Source: an uncultured Gammaproteobacteria bacterium (GTDB lineage: Bacteria; Pseudomonadota; Gammaproteobacteria; Magnimaribacterales; Magnimaribacteraceae). From it: 64,000 nucleotides of DNA. Position numbers and translations under genes: made by a program. Under the pieces are notes generated by a model, which had not been told where the DNA came from, did no database searches, and worked only from the letters and a program-made list of their open reading frames with translations. Numbering within the stretch: the first letter of the stretch is position 1; each line of letters begins with the position of its first letter. Location of the stretch: the NCBI GenBank assembly GCA_913031395.1, contig CAJWDT010000001.1, forward strand, positions 1 through 64,000, written 5' to 3'. Positions 26,603 to 34,578 of the stretch are shown here, one piece after another.

Positions 26603-27186
26603 TTTGAAATCTTATACATTGCTGTAGAAGCAAAGATATTTGGTAAAAAAGCTGTCAAAAAGTTCTCATTACCAGCGTTACTGAAAAATCTTTTTTCTAT
26701 TATATTGATACCGCAATCTTCACATAGCAACTCAAAGTCTGAAATTGTACAAAGGTGAATGTTAGGCGTGTTGTGCCACTTATCTGGAAGGGAACTGGTA
26801 ACTGGCATTTTTCCTGAGAGCAAAAGATTAATTCTAGTAGACCAATGACCAAAATTAGGGATGGTCACTATGCTCTCCCTGCCAATTCTAGTGACTTCTA
26901 ATAAAGCCTTTTTGGGCTCTTTTAATACCTGGATTGTTTGACTCATGATTACAGTATCGAAACTCTCATCTTTAAAATTATCTAATCCTTCATCGATATT
27001 TTGCTGAACAACGTTTAGTCCGGACTGGATACAGTTATTTATATTGGATTGATCAATTTCTATGCCCAAAGAAGAGGTATTGAGTTTTTCAGATAAATAT
27101 TTAAGAATTTCACCTTTTCCACACCCAAGATCCAGGATATCGGAATCTTTTTTTACCCAGTTTCTGATAACTTCTAATGTATTCAT
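26599..27186 (-). CDS. metW: MetW, methionine biosynthesis partner of MetX
   Basis: 195 residues with a methyltransferase-like fold: DLGCGKGEILKYLSEK near residue 18 and SQTIQVLKEPKKALLEV near residue 82. MetW is nearly always encoded next to metX and is thought to assist homoserine acylation. It begins right after the metX stop with no gap. The end FLTAFLPNIFASTAMYKI is typical for the family. Confidence 0.93.
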   Translation of the reverse strand: MNTLEVIRNWVKKDSDILDLGCGKGEILKYLSEKLNTSSLGIEIDQSNINNCIQSGLNVVQQNIDEGLDNFKDESFDTVIMSQTIQVLKEPKKALLEVTRIGRESIVTIPNFGHWSTRINLLLSGKMPVTSSLPDKWHNTPNIHLCTISDFELLCEDCGINIIEKRFFSNAGNENFLTAFLPNIFASTAMYKISK

Positions 27187-28296
27187 TTAATTCTCTAAAA
27201 ATGACGAGAGACCATTCACATAATCTTTATCGGCGAACAAAAAAGAATCATGTCCATGCGGACTTTCAATTTCTAAATAACTTACATTTTTTTTAGCCTC
27301 AATAAGCGCATTAACTATTTCTTTAGACCTATCTGGAGAAAACCTCCAGTCTGTAGAAAAAGAAATGACCATTACTTGAGCTTCAATTTCTTGAAATGCC
27401 ATAGATAAATTTCCGTTGAATTTTTCGGCAGGATCAAAATAATCTAATATTTTTGTCATTAAAAGATAGGTATTAGCATCAAAGGACTCAGAAAATACAT
27501 CACCTTGATACCTTAGATAACTTTCTATCTCAAACTCGGCATCAAAACCAAAATTTAATTTATCTTCTTTGAGTTCTCTTCCAAATTTACTCCTCATGGC
27601 CTCTTCAGATAAGTAGGTTATATGACCAATCATTCTTGCTAGTCCTAAACCTTTTTTTGGAGATTTATTTTTTTCTAAATATCTTCCTGACTCAAAATCA
27701 GGATCATTAATTATTGCTTGCCTTGCAACCTCATTGAAGGCGATATTTTGGGCACTAAGCTTTGGTGCAGCGGCTACTATTCCCGCCTTCTTTATTCTTT
27801 TTGGAAAAAGACGCGACCATTCTAGAGCCTGCATACCTCCTAAGCTTCCGCCAACGACTGCATGCCATATTTTTATACCAAGAGAATCAGAAATCATGCT
27901 CTGACATTTAACCCAGTCTTGCACGGTTATGATGGGAAAGTCGGGTCCATAAGTTTCATTCGTTTCTTTATTTATCGAGCTGGGTCCTGTAGATCCATGA
28001 CATCCGCCAATATTATTTGGGCAGACTACGAAAAACTTTTCTGTATCAATTGCTTTTCCGGGTCCTATAAGTGAATCCCACCATCCAGGTCTGTCTTCAT
28101 CATCATAAGTCCCAGCAGCATGATGATTTCCACTAAGAGCATGACAAATAAGAATAGCATTTGAAGCTTCTGAGTTGAGGTCTCCATAGGTTTCGTAGAC
28201 TATATCTATATTGCTAAGGGTCTGACCACATTCAAGATCAAGATCTCCATCAAGAGATAACTTCTTAGCTTCTACGTTTCGTATTGAATTACTCAT
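27187..28296 (-). CDS. metX: Homoserine O-acyltransferase MetX
   Basis: 369 residues from the ATG at 28294-28296. An in-frame TTG at 28314 would add six residues but lies inside the leader terminator hairpin. MetX activates homoserine with acetyl-CoA or succinyl-CoA for methionine synthesis; which donor is used cannot be told here. The nucleophile S151 is in VGGSLGGMQALEW. The other triad members fit D in DWRFSPDRS and H in SPHGHDSFLF. A SAM-II-like riboswitch with its own promoter and terminator precedes it, so S-adenosylmethionine probably represses it. metW and rdgB follow. Confidence 0.94.
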   Translation of the reverse strand: MSNSIRNVEAKKLSLDGDLDLECGQTLSNIDIVYETYGDLNSEASNAILICHALSGNHHAAGTYDDEDRPGWWDSLIGPGKAIDTEKFFVVCPNNIGGCHGSTGPSSINKETNETYGPDFPIITVQDWVKCQSMISDSLGIKIWHAVVGGSLGGMQALEWSRLFPKRIKKAGIVAAAPKLSAQNIAFNEVARQAIINDPDFESGRYLEKNKSPKKGLGLARMIGHITYLSEEAMRSKFGRELKEDKLNFGFDAEFEIESYLRYQGDVFSESFDANTYLLMTKILDYFDPAEKFNGNLSMAFQEIEAQVMVISFSTDWRFSPDRSKEIVNALIEAKKNVSYLEIESPHGHDSFLFADKDYVNGLSSFLEN

Positions 28297-28329
28297 AAAA
28301 AAACCCGTTCGCAAAAGCTAAACAGGCTT
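28297..28329 (-). terminator. Intrinsic terminator in the metX leader
   Basis: In the metX direction the RNA can form a hairpin with outer arms AAGCCUGUU (28321-28329) and AACGGGUUU (28301-28309). An inner GC/GC pair around a UUUU loop extends it. Seven U residues follow and the metX AUG comes directly after. Stem plus U-tract is a textbook intrinsic terminator, and no transcription unit ends here, so it is best read as the expression platform of the aptamer upstream. Confidence 0.7.
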
Positions 28330-28364
28330 AATTAAAGGCATTAGCTGTATTTTAATTAAACGCC
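28325..28364 (-). promoter_or_regulatory. Candidate antiterminator hairpin of the metX leader
   Basis: In the metX direction, GGC-(GU bulge)-UUAAUUAAA (28351-28364) can pair with UUUAAUUAAGCC (28325-28336), with a 14-base loop holding the AGCUAA element. The 5' arm takes over the 3' strand of aptamer stem P1; the 3' arm takes over the first five bases of the terminator stem. The structure is therefore incompatible with both. Confidence 0.55.
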
Positions 28365-28388
28365 CGCAAGCTATGTCAAATCGGCGTT
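28337..28388 (-). promoter_or_regulatory. SAM-II-like riboswitch aptamer upstream of metX
   Basis: Read toward metX, the leader has stem P1 AACGCC (28383-28388) paired with GGCGUU (28359-28364). Its loop begins GAUUUGAC and ends GCUUGC. After P1 come a UAAUUAAAA spacer and AGCUAAUGCC. The order GAUUUG, GCUUGC, closing stem, U/A-rich spacer, GCUAA agrees with the SAM-II (metA motif) consensus as I remember it, and the location before a homoserine acyltransferase is the classic one. The pseudoknot partner at the 3' end is less clear than in textbook examples. Confidence 0.7.
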
Positions 28389-28393
28389 AAACT

Positions 28394-28422
28394 ATTATAT
28401 TTGAACTATGCTTAGAAACCAA
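28394..28422 (-). promoter_or_regulatory. Promoter of metX-metW-rdgB
   Basis: A perfect TATAAT (28394-28399 on this strand) is spaced 17 bases from TTGGTT (28417-28422). Transcription would begin a few bases before aptamer stem P1. The -35 element lies within the last codons of yggT, so metX need not rely on transcription from that operon. Confidence 0.65.
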
Positions 28423-28987
28423 CCGATAGCCAGACCGGCAATCCTGACTCTATTGCAAATTGCACAAATAAAACTTGTAAAAAATTTAATGCAATAAATG
28501 CAAAAATAGGTGAAAAGTCTAACCCTCCCATGGGCGGAAGTAACACTCTAAAAGGCTTAAACATTTGGTCGGACATTTGTCTAATTAAGCTAATGGCTGG
28601 ATGAAAATTACTCCCAGCCACAAAGCTGATAATTATTCCTCCAAGAAGGATCCACCAGATCATTTTTAGAGTCAGCAACATAACTGAATAAGTAGACCAG
28701 AGAAGAATTTTTGAGGGAACATAGTCTATAGAGCCAGTCATGGCAGCTACATAAAATGCTCCGGCTTGGATAAAAATTGCGACTAAAAAAGAAGAAAGAT
28801 CAATGTTGCGAATTGGTTTTATAAAGGAGCGCAAGGCTTGACTTGGCACATCAACAGCACGAATTATTCCTTGAACTAAAGGATTATAGTAATCAACTTT
28901 CAATAATCTGAATAAGAAATTAAAGACCACTCCAATAGTAAAAATATCCATTAACGCTTTAAAAAGAAAGAGAGTTGCTTCAGACAT
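28412..28987 (-). CDS. yggT: YggT family membrane protein
   Basis: 191 residues with two copies of the YggT unit, each a pair of helices: about residues 5-90 (FRLLKVDYYNPLVQGIIRAV) and 100-185 (SNFHPAISLIRQMSDQMFKPF). The family is membrane-bound and tied by context to proline synthesis, cell division or osmotic response; no activity is established. Its start overlaps proC by one base. The metX promoter -35 element falls within its final codons. Confidence 0.88.
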   Translation of the reverse strand: MSEATLFLFKALMDIFTIGVVFNFLFRLLKVDYYNPLVQGIIRAVDVPSQALRSFIKPIRNIDLSSFLVAIFIQAGAFYVAAMTGSIDYVPSKILLWSTYSVMLLTLKMIWWILLGGIIISFVAGSNFHPAISLIRQMSDQMFKPFRVLLPPMGGLDFSPIFAFIALNFLQVLFVQFAIESGLPVWLSVGF

Positions 28988-29805
28988 TACTTTTCTCCAA
29001 GTTCAATAGATTTCTTTTCAGCCTCATCCATACACTTTTTAATTATTTCCTTCATTCCATATTTTTCAAACTCTTCAATTGCCTTTTGAGTTACTCCACC
29101 AGGAGAAGTGACTTTTTTCCTCAGCACCTCAGGAGAGTCTGGTGAATTCTTTGCTAAATTAGCAGAACCAGCAATCATTGCAGAAATTAAATTAACTTTT
29201 TCTTCTTCAGGGAGTTTTAAATTTTTTGATGATTCAAGCATCGCCTCTATTAAATAAAAAATATAAGCAGGACCCGAGCCAATTAATGCAGTGAAAATAT
29301 CTATATTAGTTTCATTTATTTCAGTAACTTTTCCTGCACATTCAAAGAGGATTCTTGCTTTAGCGACATCCTCTGACAAGGCGCTATTATTAGAACATAA
29401 CGCTGTAACTCCTTCCATAATGCTAGCAGGAGTGTTTGGCATGGCCCTGATAATTCTTTGATCAACCCCAAGAAGAGTTTCGATTTTTTCAATTTTAATA
29501 CCTGCGGCGATAGAAATAAGTAAAATATTTTTCTGTTTAATGCTTATCTTTATTTCATTTATTACTTCTTCAATGATATTAGGCTTTACTGCCAAAATAA
29601 TAATATCTGCTTTATTAATAATTTCTTGATTGTCATTACACGTATTAATTTTAAAGGCTTCTGATAATTTCTGAAGATGTTCCTTCTCTGGTGATGAGGC
29701 AATAATCTTGGTAGGACTAAAGTTGCTATTGATAAGTCCTGATATTAGGGCAGTAGCCATATTGCCCGCTCCTATAAATCCGATTTTCTCATTCAAATTA
29801 TTCAT
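28987..29805 (-). CDS. proC: Pyrroline-5-carboxylate reductase
   Basis: 272 residues. ProC makes proline from pyrroline-5-carboxylate using NAD(P)H. The nucleotide-binding motif IGFIGAGNMATALISGL is at the N-terminus. Family motifs RAMPNTPASIMEGVTAL and IGSGPAYIFYLIEAM follow, and the C-terminal VTSPGGVTQKAIEEF is intact. It is the middle gene of yggS-proC-yggT, a common gammaproteobacterial order, with one-base and four-base overlaps to its neighbours. Confidence 0.95.
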   Translation of the reverse strand: MNNLNEKIGFIGAGNMATALISGLINSNFSPTKIIASSPEKEHLQKLSEAFKINTCNDNQEIINKADIIILAVKPNIIEEVINEIKISIKQKNILLISIAAGIKIEKIETLLGVDQRIIRAMPNTPASIMEGVTALCSNNSALSEDVAKARILFECAGKVTEINETNIDIFTALIGSGPAYIFYLIEAMLESSKNLKLPEEEKVNLISAMIAGSANLAKNSPDSPEVLRKKVTSPGGVTQKAIEEFEKYGMKEIIKKCMDEAEKKSIELGEK

Positions 29806-30479
29806 TTCCTTAAACCAAAAATTCCTGTTCCTATCCTTACCATTGTAGACCCTTCTTTAATAGCAGGACCATAGTCAGATGACATGCCCATTGATAGCGT
29901 ATCTATTTTAATATTCTTTTGATTCAATGAATCAAAAATCCCTTTCACTTTTTTAAAGATTTCGTGTTGATCTTGTATAGAGTTTCTCGGTTTAGGAATA
30001 ACCATCAAGCCCCTAACTTCAATATTTTTCAAATCACTACATTCTGAAAGAAACACTTCTATCTCACGACTACTAATACCTGATTTAGAAATCTCTTCAT
30101 CAATATTTAATTGAATACAGACTTTAAGGGGTCCTTTTGTTTTAGGTCGTGAGTCATTGAGTTTTTTTGCAACTTTTAGTGAATCTACAGCATGAACCCA
30201 ATCAAAAATCTCAGCAATTTTCTTTGCCTTTCTTGTTTGAATTGATCCGATAAAATGCCAGGTTATATCTTCTTGAAGAGATTTGATTTTGAGCTCTGCT
30301 TCTTGAAGATAATTTTCACCAAAGTTTTTAATTCCTCCATCGAAGGCTTCTTTTATCTTTTCAAGCGATTGTGACTTACTCGCCCCAAGAATAGTGATTT
30401 CATTAACATCTTTATCTAGATTTTTACAAATCTGTTTTATTTCCCTATTAACTTCTATAATTTTTTCTGATATCTCCAC
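29802..30479 (-). CDS. yggS: YggS family pyridoxal-phosphate homeostasis protein
   Basis: 225 residues, the single-domain PLP-barrel protein family YggS/PLPBP. The cofactor lysine is in LGASKSQSLEKIKEAF near residue 34, followed by NFGENYLQEA, WHFIGSIQTRK and the phosphate-binding GMSSDYGPAIKEGSTMVRIGTGIFG. It balances free PLP and amino-acid pools and has no known catalytic activity. The start is GTG. It begins one base after the argS stop and overlaps proC by four bases. Confidence 0.94.
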   Translation of the reverse strand: MEISEKIIEVNREIKQICKNLDKDVNEITILGASKSQSLEKIKEAFDGGIKNFGENYLQEAELKIKSLQEDITWHFIGSIQTRKAKKIAEIFDWVHAVDSLKVAKKLNDSRPKTKGPLKVCIQLNIDEEISKSGISSREIEVFLSECSDLKNIEVRGLMVIPKPRNSIQDQHEIFKKVKGIFDSLNQKNIKIDTLSMGMSSDYGPAIKEGSTMVRIGTGIFGLRK

Positions 30480-30480
30480 T

Positions 30481-32226
30481 TTACATTTCTTCTGGTGCTT
30501 TTATACCCAAGATTGAGAGGCCATTAACTAACACCTGCTTTACACCTTTGAGTAGGAATAATCTTGATGCCATCAACTTTTTATCTTCAATGATAAATTT
30601 TTCACTATTGTAATAGCTATGGAATAATCCAGATAAATCTTTCAGATAGTAGCAAAGAAGATGCGGCTCGCTAGACTTTGCAGCGCGTTCAATAAGGGCA
30701 GGGTATTGATTTAAAGTTTTTTGTATCTCAATCTCTTTTTCTGTATCTAACAAAGTTAGATCAGCGCGTTCTAAATCCATGATCTGAGCATTTGATTTCT
30801 TCAATACACTGCAAATTCTGGCATGTGCATACTGGATATAGTACAAGGGATTGTCTTTAGATTGATCCTTGGCAAGATCAAGATCAAAATCAAGATGCTG
30901 ATCGGCTTTTCTGTTTATATAAAAGAATCTAGCAGCTTCGGTTGTAACTTCATCCATAAGCTCTCTCAGGGTTATGAATTCACCGCTCCTCGTAGACATA
31001 GTAACTTTTTTTCCGGCACGCAAAAGATTTGCAAACTGAATATAAACAATTTCAAGTTTCTCTGGGTCTCTGTTGGTTGCTTCCATGGCAGCTTGCACTC
31101 GAGGTGTATAGCCGTGATGATCAGACCCCCAAATATTAATTACTCTATCATATCCACGGTCATATTTTTTTGAGTGATATGCTACATCTGAAGCAAAATA
31201 AGTATATTCACCATTGCCTCTTTTCAAGACTCTATCTTTGTCATCCCCAAATTCTGAAGATTTGAACCAGAGGGCATTTTCTTTTTCATACACAAAGCCC
31301 CTAGATTTTAAATCTTCAATTGCAAGGTCAACTTGGTTTATTTTATTTTCTTTAATGTCATAAAGTGAAGATTCTGAAAACCAGAAGTTGTGCTCAACAC
31401 CAAAGTCTAATAGATCTCGTTTGATCAATTCTAGAATTGCTTGAAGAGCAAAATCCCTTAAAAAATTAAAATCGTTTTCTAGAGCAGATTGAATAGCTAC
31501 AACTACGCTGTCTGTAAAAATCTCATCATCTTGAATCTCGGTCTTTAATAGTTCAACAATGGAATCATAATTTCTATAAAATTTATCCGAATGATCTTCT
31601 TTTAACTTTTCCGCTATAGAAATCAAATACTCTCCTTGATATCCATTTTCAATCATAGTGATTGACTCATTAAAAAGTTGGGCATACCTTAACCACAAAC
31701 TAGCAGCTAGAATATTCATCTGCCTTCCAAAATCATTTACATAATATTCTTCATCAACCTTAAATCCCGCTTCTTTTAGTAAAGCTCCAAGGACAGATCC
31801 AAATGCAGCCCCCCGACCGTGTCCCACGTGCAATGGCCCAGTGGGGTTACTTGATACATATTCAATCAGTACGTTTTGGTTTTTAGTTTCTGATTTTCCA
31901 AAAAGCTCTTTTTTTGCAGAAATTTCATTAAGAACTTCACTATGAGTTTTGGTAGATAAAAAGAAGTTAATGAAACCTGGTCCTGCTACCTCTATTTTCG
32001 TTATCTCCTCATCGGTGATGAAAGAATCTTTTATCGAGTTGGCAATTTCTTGTGGATTTTTTTTAAGAGGTTTAGCTAATATTAATGCAATATTCGAGGC
32101 TAGGTCACCATGTTTCTTATCATTATTTTCCTGTAGATTAATCTTAAGCTCATCTATATTTAGATGAGAGTCGCCGTATAAGTCTTCTAATATCCTTACA
32201 AGATTTGATTGAATCTTTTCTATCAT
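30481..32226 (-). CDS. argS: Arginyl-tRNA synthetase
   Basis: 581 residues, the normal length for bacterial ArgS. The class I signature is NPTGPLHVGHGRGAAFG near residue 130; the KMSKS equivalent is degenerate (KVTMSTRSGEF), as in many ArgS. The N-terminal tRNA-binding domain and the C-terminal anticodon domain (YIQYAHARICSVLKK) are present. It lies eight bases after efp and immediately before yggS on the same strand. Confidence 0.95.
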   Translation of the reverse strand: MIEKIQSNLVRILEDLYGDSHLNIDELKINLQENNDKKHGDLASNIALILAKPLKKNPQEIANSIKDSFITDEEITKIEVAGPGFINFFLSTKTHSEVLNEISAKKELFGKSETKNQNVLIEYVSSNPTGPLHVGHGRGAAFGSVLGALLKEAGFKVDEEYYVNDFGRQMNILAASLWLRYAQLFNESITMIENGYQGEYLISIAEKLKEDHSDKFYRNYDSIVELLKTEIQDDEIFTDSVVVAIQSALENDFNFLRDFALQAILELIKRDLLDFGVEHNFWFSESSLYDIKENKINQVDLAIEDLKSRGFVYEKENALWFKSSEFGDDKDRVLKRGNGEYTYFASDVAYHSKKYDRGYDRVINIWGSDHHGYTPRVQAAMEATNRDPEKLEIVYIQFANLLRAGKKVTMSTRSGEFITLRELMDEVTTEAARFFYINRKADQHLDFDLDLAKDQSKDNPLYYIQYAHARICSVLKKSNAQIMDLERADLTLLDTEKEIEIQKTLNQYPALIERAAKSSEPHLLCYYLKDLSGLFHSYYNSEKFIIEDKKLMASRLFLLKGVKQVLVNGLSILGIKAPEEM

Positions 32227-32234
32227 TAGGTGAA

Positions 32235-32798
32235 CTATTTACGTCCCTGGTACTCACCATTTCTTGTATCTATGGTTACAACCTCTCCTTCTGAGACAAA
32301 TAATGGAACCTTTATAATTGCTCCAGTAGAAACAGTAGCAGGCTTAGAGCCTCCTGTTGCTGTATCACCCTTTACCCCCGGGTCTGTTTGGGTTACTTCG
32401 AGCTCAACAAAAGTTGGAGCTACTACAGAAATTGGTTTATCGTTCCAAAGAAGTATTTTGCATATGTCTTCCTCTGTTACCCATTTATCTAGCTCTCCAA
32501 GAGTCTCAATGCTTACGGGTATTTGCTCATAGGTCTCTGGATGCATGAAGAACCATGCATTTCCATCACTATAAAGAAATTGCATATCTAGCTCTTCTAC
32601 ATCTGCAGCCTCTAAAGATTCTCCGACTTTGCAGGTTTTTTCTCCAACCCTGCCTGTAAGATAGTTTCTAAATTTTATTTTGCTAAATGCTTGCCCCTTT
32701 CCGGGTTTATTAAACTCTTCGTCAATGATCACACACGGATCGTTATCAATGATTATTTTTAAACCAACCTTGAAGTCGCTAGTAGAGTAAGTTACCAA
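32235..32798 (-). CDS. efp: Elongation factor P
   Basis: 187 residues, full-length EF-P, which helps ribosomes through polyproline stretches. The loop that takes the activating modification reads NKPGKGQAF with lysine K34 at the expected tip, so a beta-lysyl (EpmA type) modification is likely; the modifying enzymes are not in this window. The start is TTG and gives VTYSTSDFKVGLKI, matching the family N-terminus, with an AGGT ribosome binding site. TonB at 37707-38348 in this window is a proline-rich candidate client (inference). Confidence 0.95.
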   Translation of the reverse strand: MVTYSTSDFKVGLKIIIDNDPCVIIDEEFNKPGKGQAFSKIKFRNYLTGRVGEKTCKVGESLEAADVEELDMQFLYSDGNAWFFMHPETYEQIPVSIETLGELDKWVTEEDICKILLWNDKPISVVAPTFVELEVTQTDPGVKGDTATGGSKPATVSTGAIIKVPLFVSEGEVVTIDTRNGEYQGRK

Positions 32799-32806
32799 AT
32801 TTTTAC

Positions 32807-33637
32807 CTATAAATTTTTAAGTGAAATTAATTCTGCTCCAAATTTTACCCGCTTCTTTTGGTTCAAGGAATCTAAATCTAATTTCTTTGTATCCTCAAAT
32901 AGAAGAATCACAGTAGAGCCCATTTTAAAATGAGCCAATTCATCTCCTTTTTTCATAGAACTCTCGCTTTCGTCAGGTCCTCGGTTCCATTCCCTTATAA
33001 GATTATTTCTTGAGCTAGTCTTTTGAGATCCCCAGAAGGGAACAATACTGCCAACTACCGATGCCCCAACAGAAACTAAAGCGTAGTCAAAAATATTTGA
33101 GCTTAAATGCAGTACCGACCTTTCATTCTTTATGTAAAGTTTAGGAATTGTTTCTTGGGCTTTTTTATTGACACTAAAAAGAGAACTCCCCAAATGAATA
33201 GATCTCCTTATAACGGCCTCGTACGGACAATGGATCCTGTGATAATCAGTAGGAGCTAGATAAATTGTTACAAAGTAGCCTTCATTAAATTTATCAACAC
33301 TTTCTTCTCCTAGGAGCTCTTCAAGTGAATATTCATACCTTTTTGCTTGAATCAAATTTTTATCTTTAATGTATCCATGGTCAACGATTTCTCCATCAAC
33401 CGGAGAAATAAAGGTCTTTTCTGATTTATCTATATCTCTTTTCTTTAGCTTCCGCGTGAAGAAGTCATTATAAGAAATATAGTTATCAACATTAGAATGA
33501 ATAGCTTCCCCCAGGTCTGGTTGATAAAGATATATAAATGAATTTATTAATAGTCTTTTTAAGAAGCGATTCTCGCTCTCAGCTAGATATCCCATAAGAG
33601 AAGTTATCAATAAATGAGGAATAAAACTCTGTAACAT
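32807..33637 (-). CDS. psd: Phosphatidylserine decarboxylase proenzyme
   Basis: 276 residues. Psd converts phosphatidylserine to phosphatidylethanolamine at the inner membrane and cuts itself to make its pyruvoyl group. The self-cleavage site is MGST (usually LGST), serine S241. D81 in SPVDGEI and H136 in YHRIHCP complete the expected triad. The shape is of the proteobacterial type I enzyme, slightly shorter than in Escherichia coli. It overlaps the upstream membrane-protein gene by one base. Confidence 0.94.
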   Translation of the reverse strand: MLQSFIPHLLITSLMGYLAESENRFLKRLLINSFIYLYQPDLGEAIHSNVDNYISYNDFFTRKLKKRDIDKSEKTFISPVDGEIVDHGYIKDKNLIQAKRYEYSLEELLGEESVDKFNEGYFVTIYLAPTDYHRIHCPYEAVIRRSIHLGSSLFSVNKKAQETIPKLYIKNERSVLHLSSNIFDYALVSVGASVVGSIVPFWGSQKTSSRNNLIREWNRGPDESESSMKKGDELAHFKMGSTVILLFEDTKKLDLDSLNQKKRVKFGAELISLKNL

Positions 33638-34407
33638 TATTTAAAGCGAACTAATTTTGGAACTCTTTTTGAATACTCGCTGTAGTCAGGAAACTTATCC
33701 ATTAAAGCATTTTCCATACTTGGTATTAAATTCTTGAAGATTATAAGGCCCGTCAAGAAAAATCCAAAGATGGACCAAAAGGCACTAATAGCATTAAGTG
33801 CAATAACTTGAATTCCAAAAAAGAATAAAAACATACCTATCAAATTTGGATTTCTACTTATTGACCATAGGCCCGATTCAACAACCTTAGTTTTATTAAG
33901 AGAATAATTTTTCAGTTCTTTCTCACTTAGCATTTCTATAAATAAACCTATAAAGCAAATCACGAAACCAGTTAAATCTGAAAACTTAAGATGCTGAGAA
34001 CCGCTTAGGTAATTAGTTGATAAAGCAGAACTAAAACACAACAACTGGATTAGAGATACTTTAAATATGAGATTAAAAATTTTAAAGTAAGTTTTTTTGT
34101 ATATTGCTCTCTTTATATCATCCAAAACACTTGATAGTAGTATGATTTTTATCGAGTTATACGAAACAATAGATTTTAAACACCAAGCAAACAATAAAAT
34201 ACTTACTAATAACTGCCTATTCGAAAATATAGAAGTTTCCATATACTCTTGAAGAGCTAAGCCTATTAAGAAGGTTAAAAGGATAGGCATAAATAAAAAT
34301 CTCATCAGCGCTCTTGGACTTTTTTTATTGATGCTTCTTATCACAAGAAGGGTCAAACCTAAGCAATTAGCTAAATAGGAGAAGAATATGAATTCTGCGT
34401 TTGACAT
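33637..34407 (-). CDS. Membrane methyltransferase-like protein (DUF1295/isoprenylcysteine methyltransferase family)
   Basis: 256 residues with about six or seven membrane segments. The C-terminal third has the hallmark of this family: VVESGLWSISRNPNLIGMFLFFFGIQ, then MENALMDKFPDYSEYSKRVPKLVRF. In related enzymes this region binds S-adenosylmethionine or NADPH. A second member lies at 55892-56761. The gene is one base from psd, so a role in lipid metabolism is possible, but the substrate is unknown. Confidence 0.7.
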   Translation of the reverse strand: MSNAEFIFFSYLANCLGLTLLVIRSINKKSPRALMRFLFMPILLTFLIGLALQEYMETSIFSNRQLLVSILLFAWCLKSIVSYNSIKIILLSSVLDDIKRAIYKKTYFKIFNLIFKVSLIQLLCFSSALSTNYLSGSQHLKFSDLTGFVICFIGLFIEMLSEKELKNYSLNKTKVVESGLWSISRNPNLIGMFLFFFGIQVIALNAISAFWSIFGFFLTGLIIFKNLIPSMENALMDKFPDYSEYSKRVPKLVRFK

Positions 34408-34507
34408 CTTAGATAACTATAGTAGGACTGTATTTATTTAACATTGCATTGGTTCTATTTTGTCTCTATAGTTTACTCGTTCGTCTTGGGGAAGGTGAAA
34501 AGATTTG

Positions 34508-34536
34508 TTGAAAAACAGGTTATTTTCACTTACTTT
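34508..34536 (+). promoter_or_regulatory. Promoter of the TonB-system operon
   Basis: TTGAAA (34508-34513), a 17-base spacer and TACTTT (34531-34536) form a good sigma-70-type promoter 42 bases before the first gene of the six-gene operon. It lies in a 171-base divergent gap that otherwise shows nothing distinct. Confidence 0.55.
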
Positions 34537-34578
34537 ACGAATAGAATTATTAAGAATTTAGAAAATTAGGAGATAGCT

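Noticed and set aside
30820-31175. Plus-strand open frame of 116 codons inside argS.
   Set aside because: It lies wholly within the well-conserved argS gene in another frame, with no recognisable motif and no ribosome binding site.
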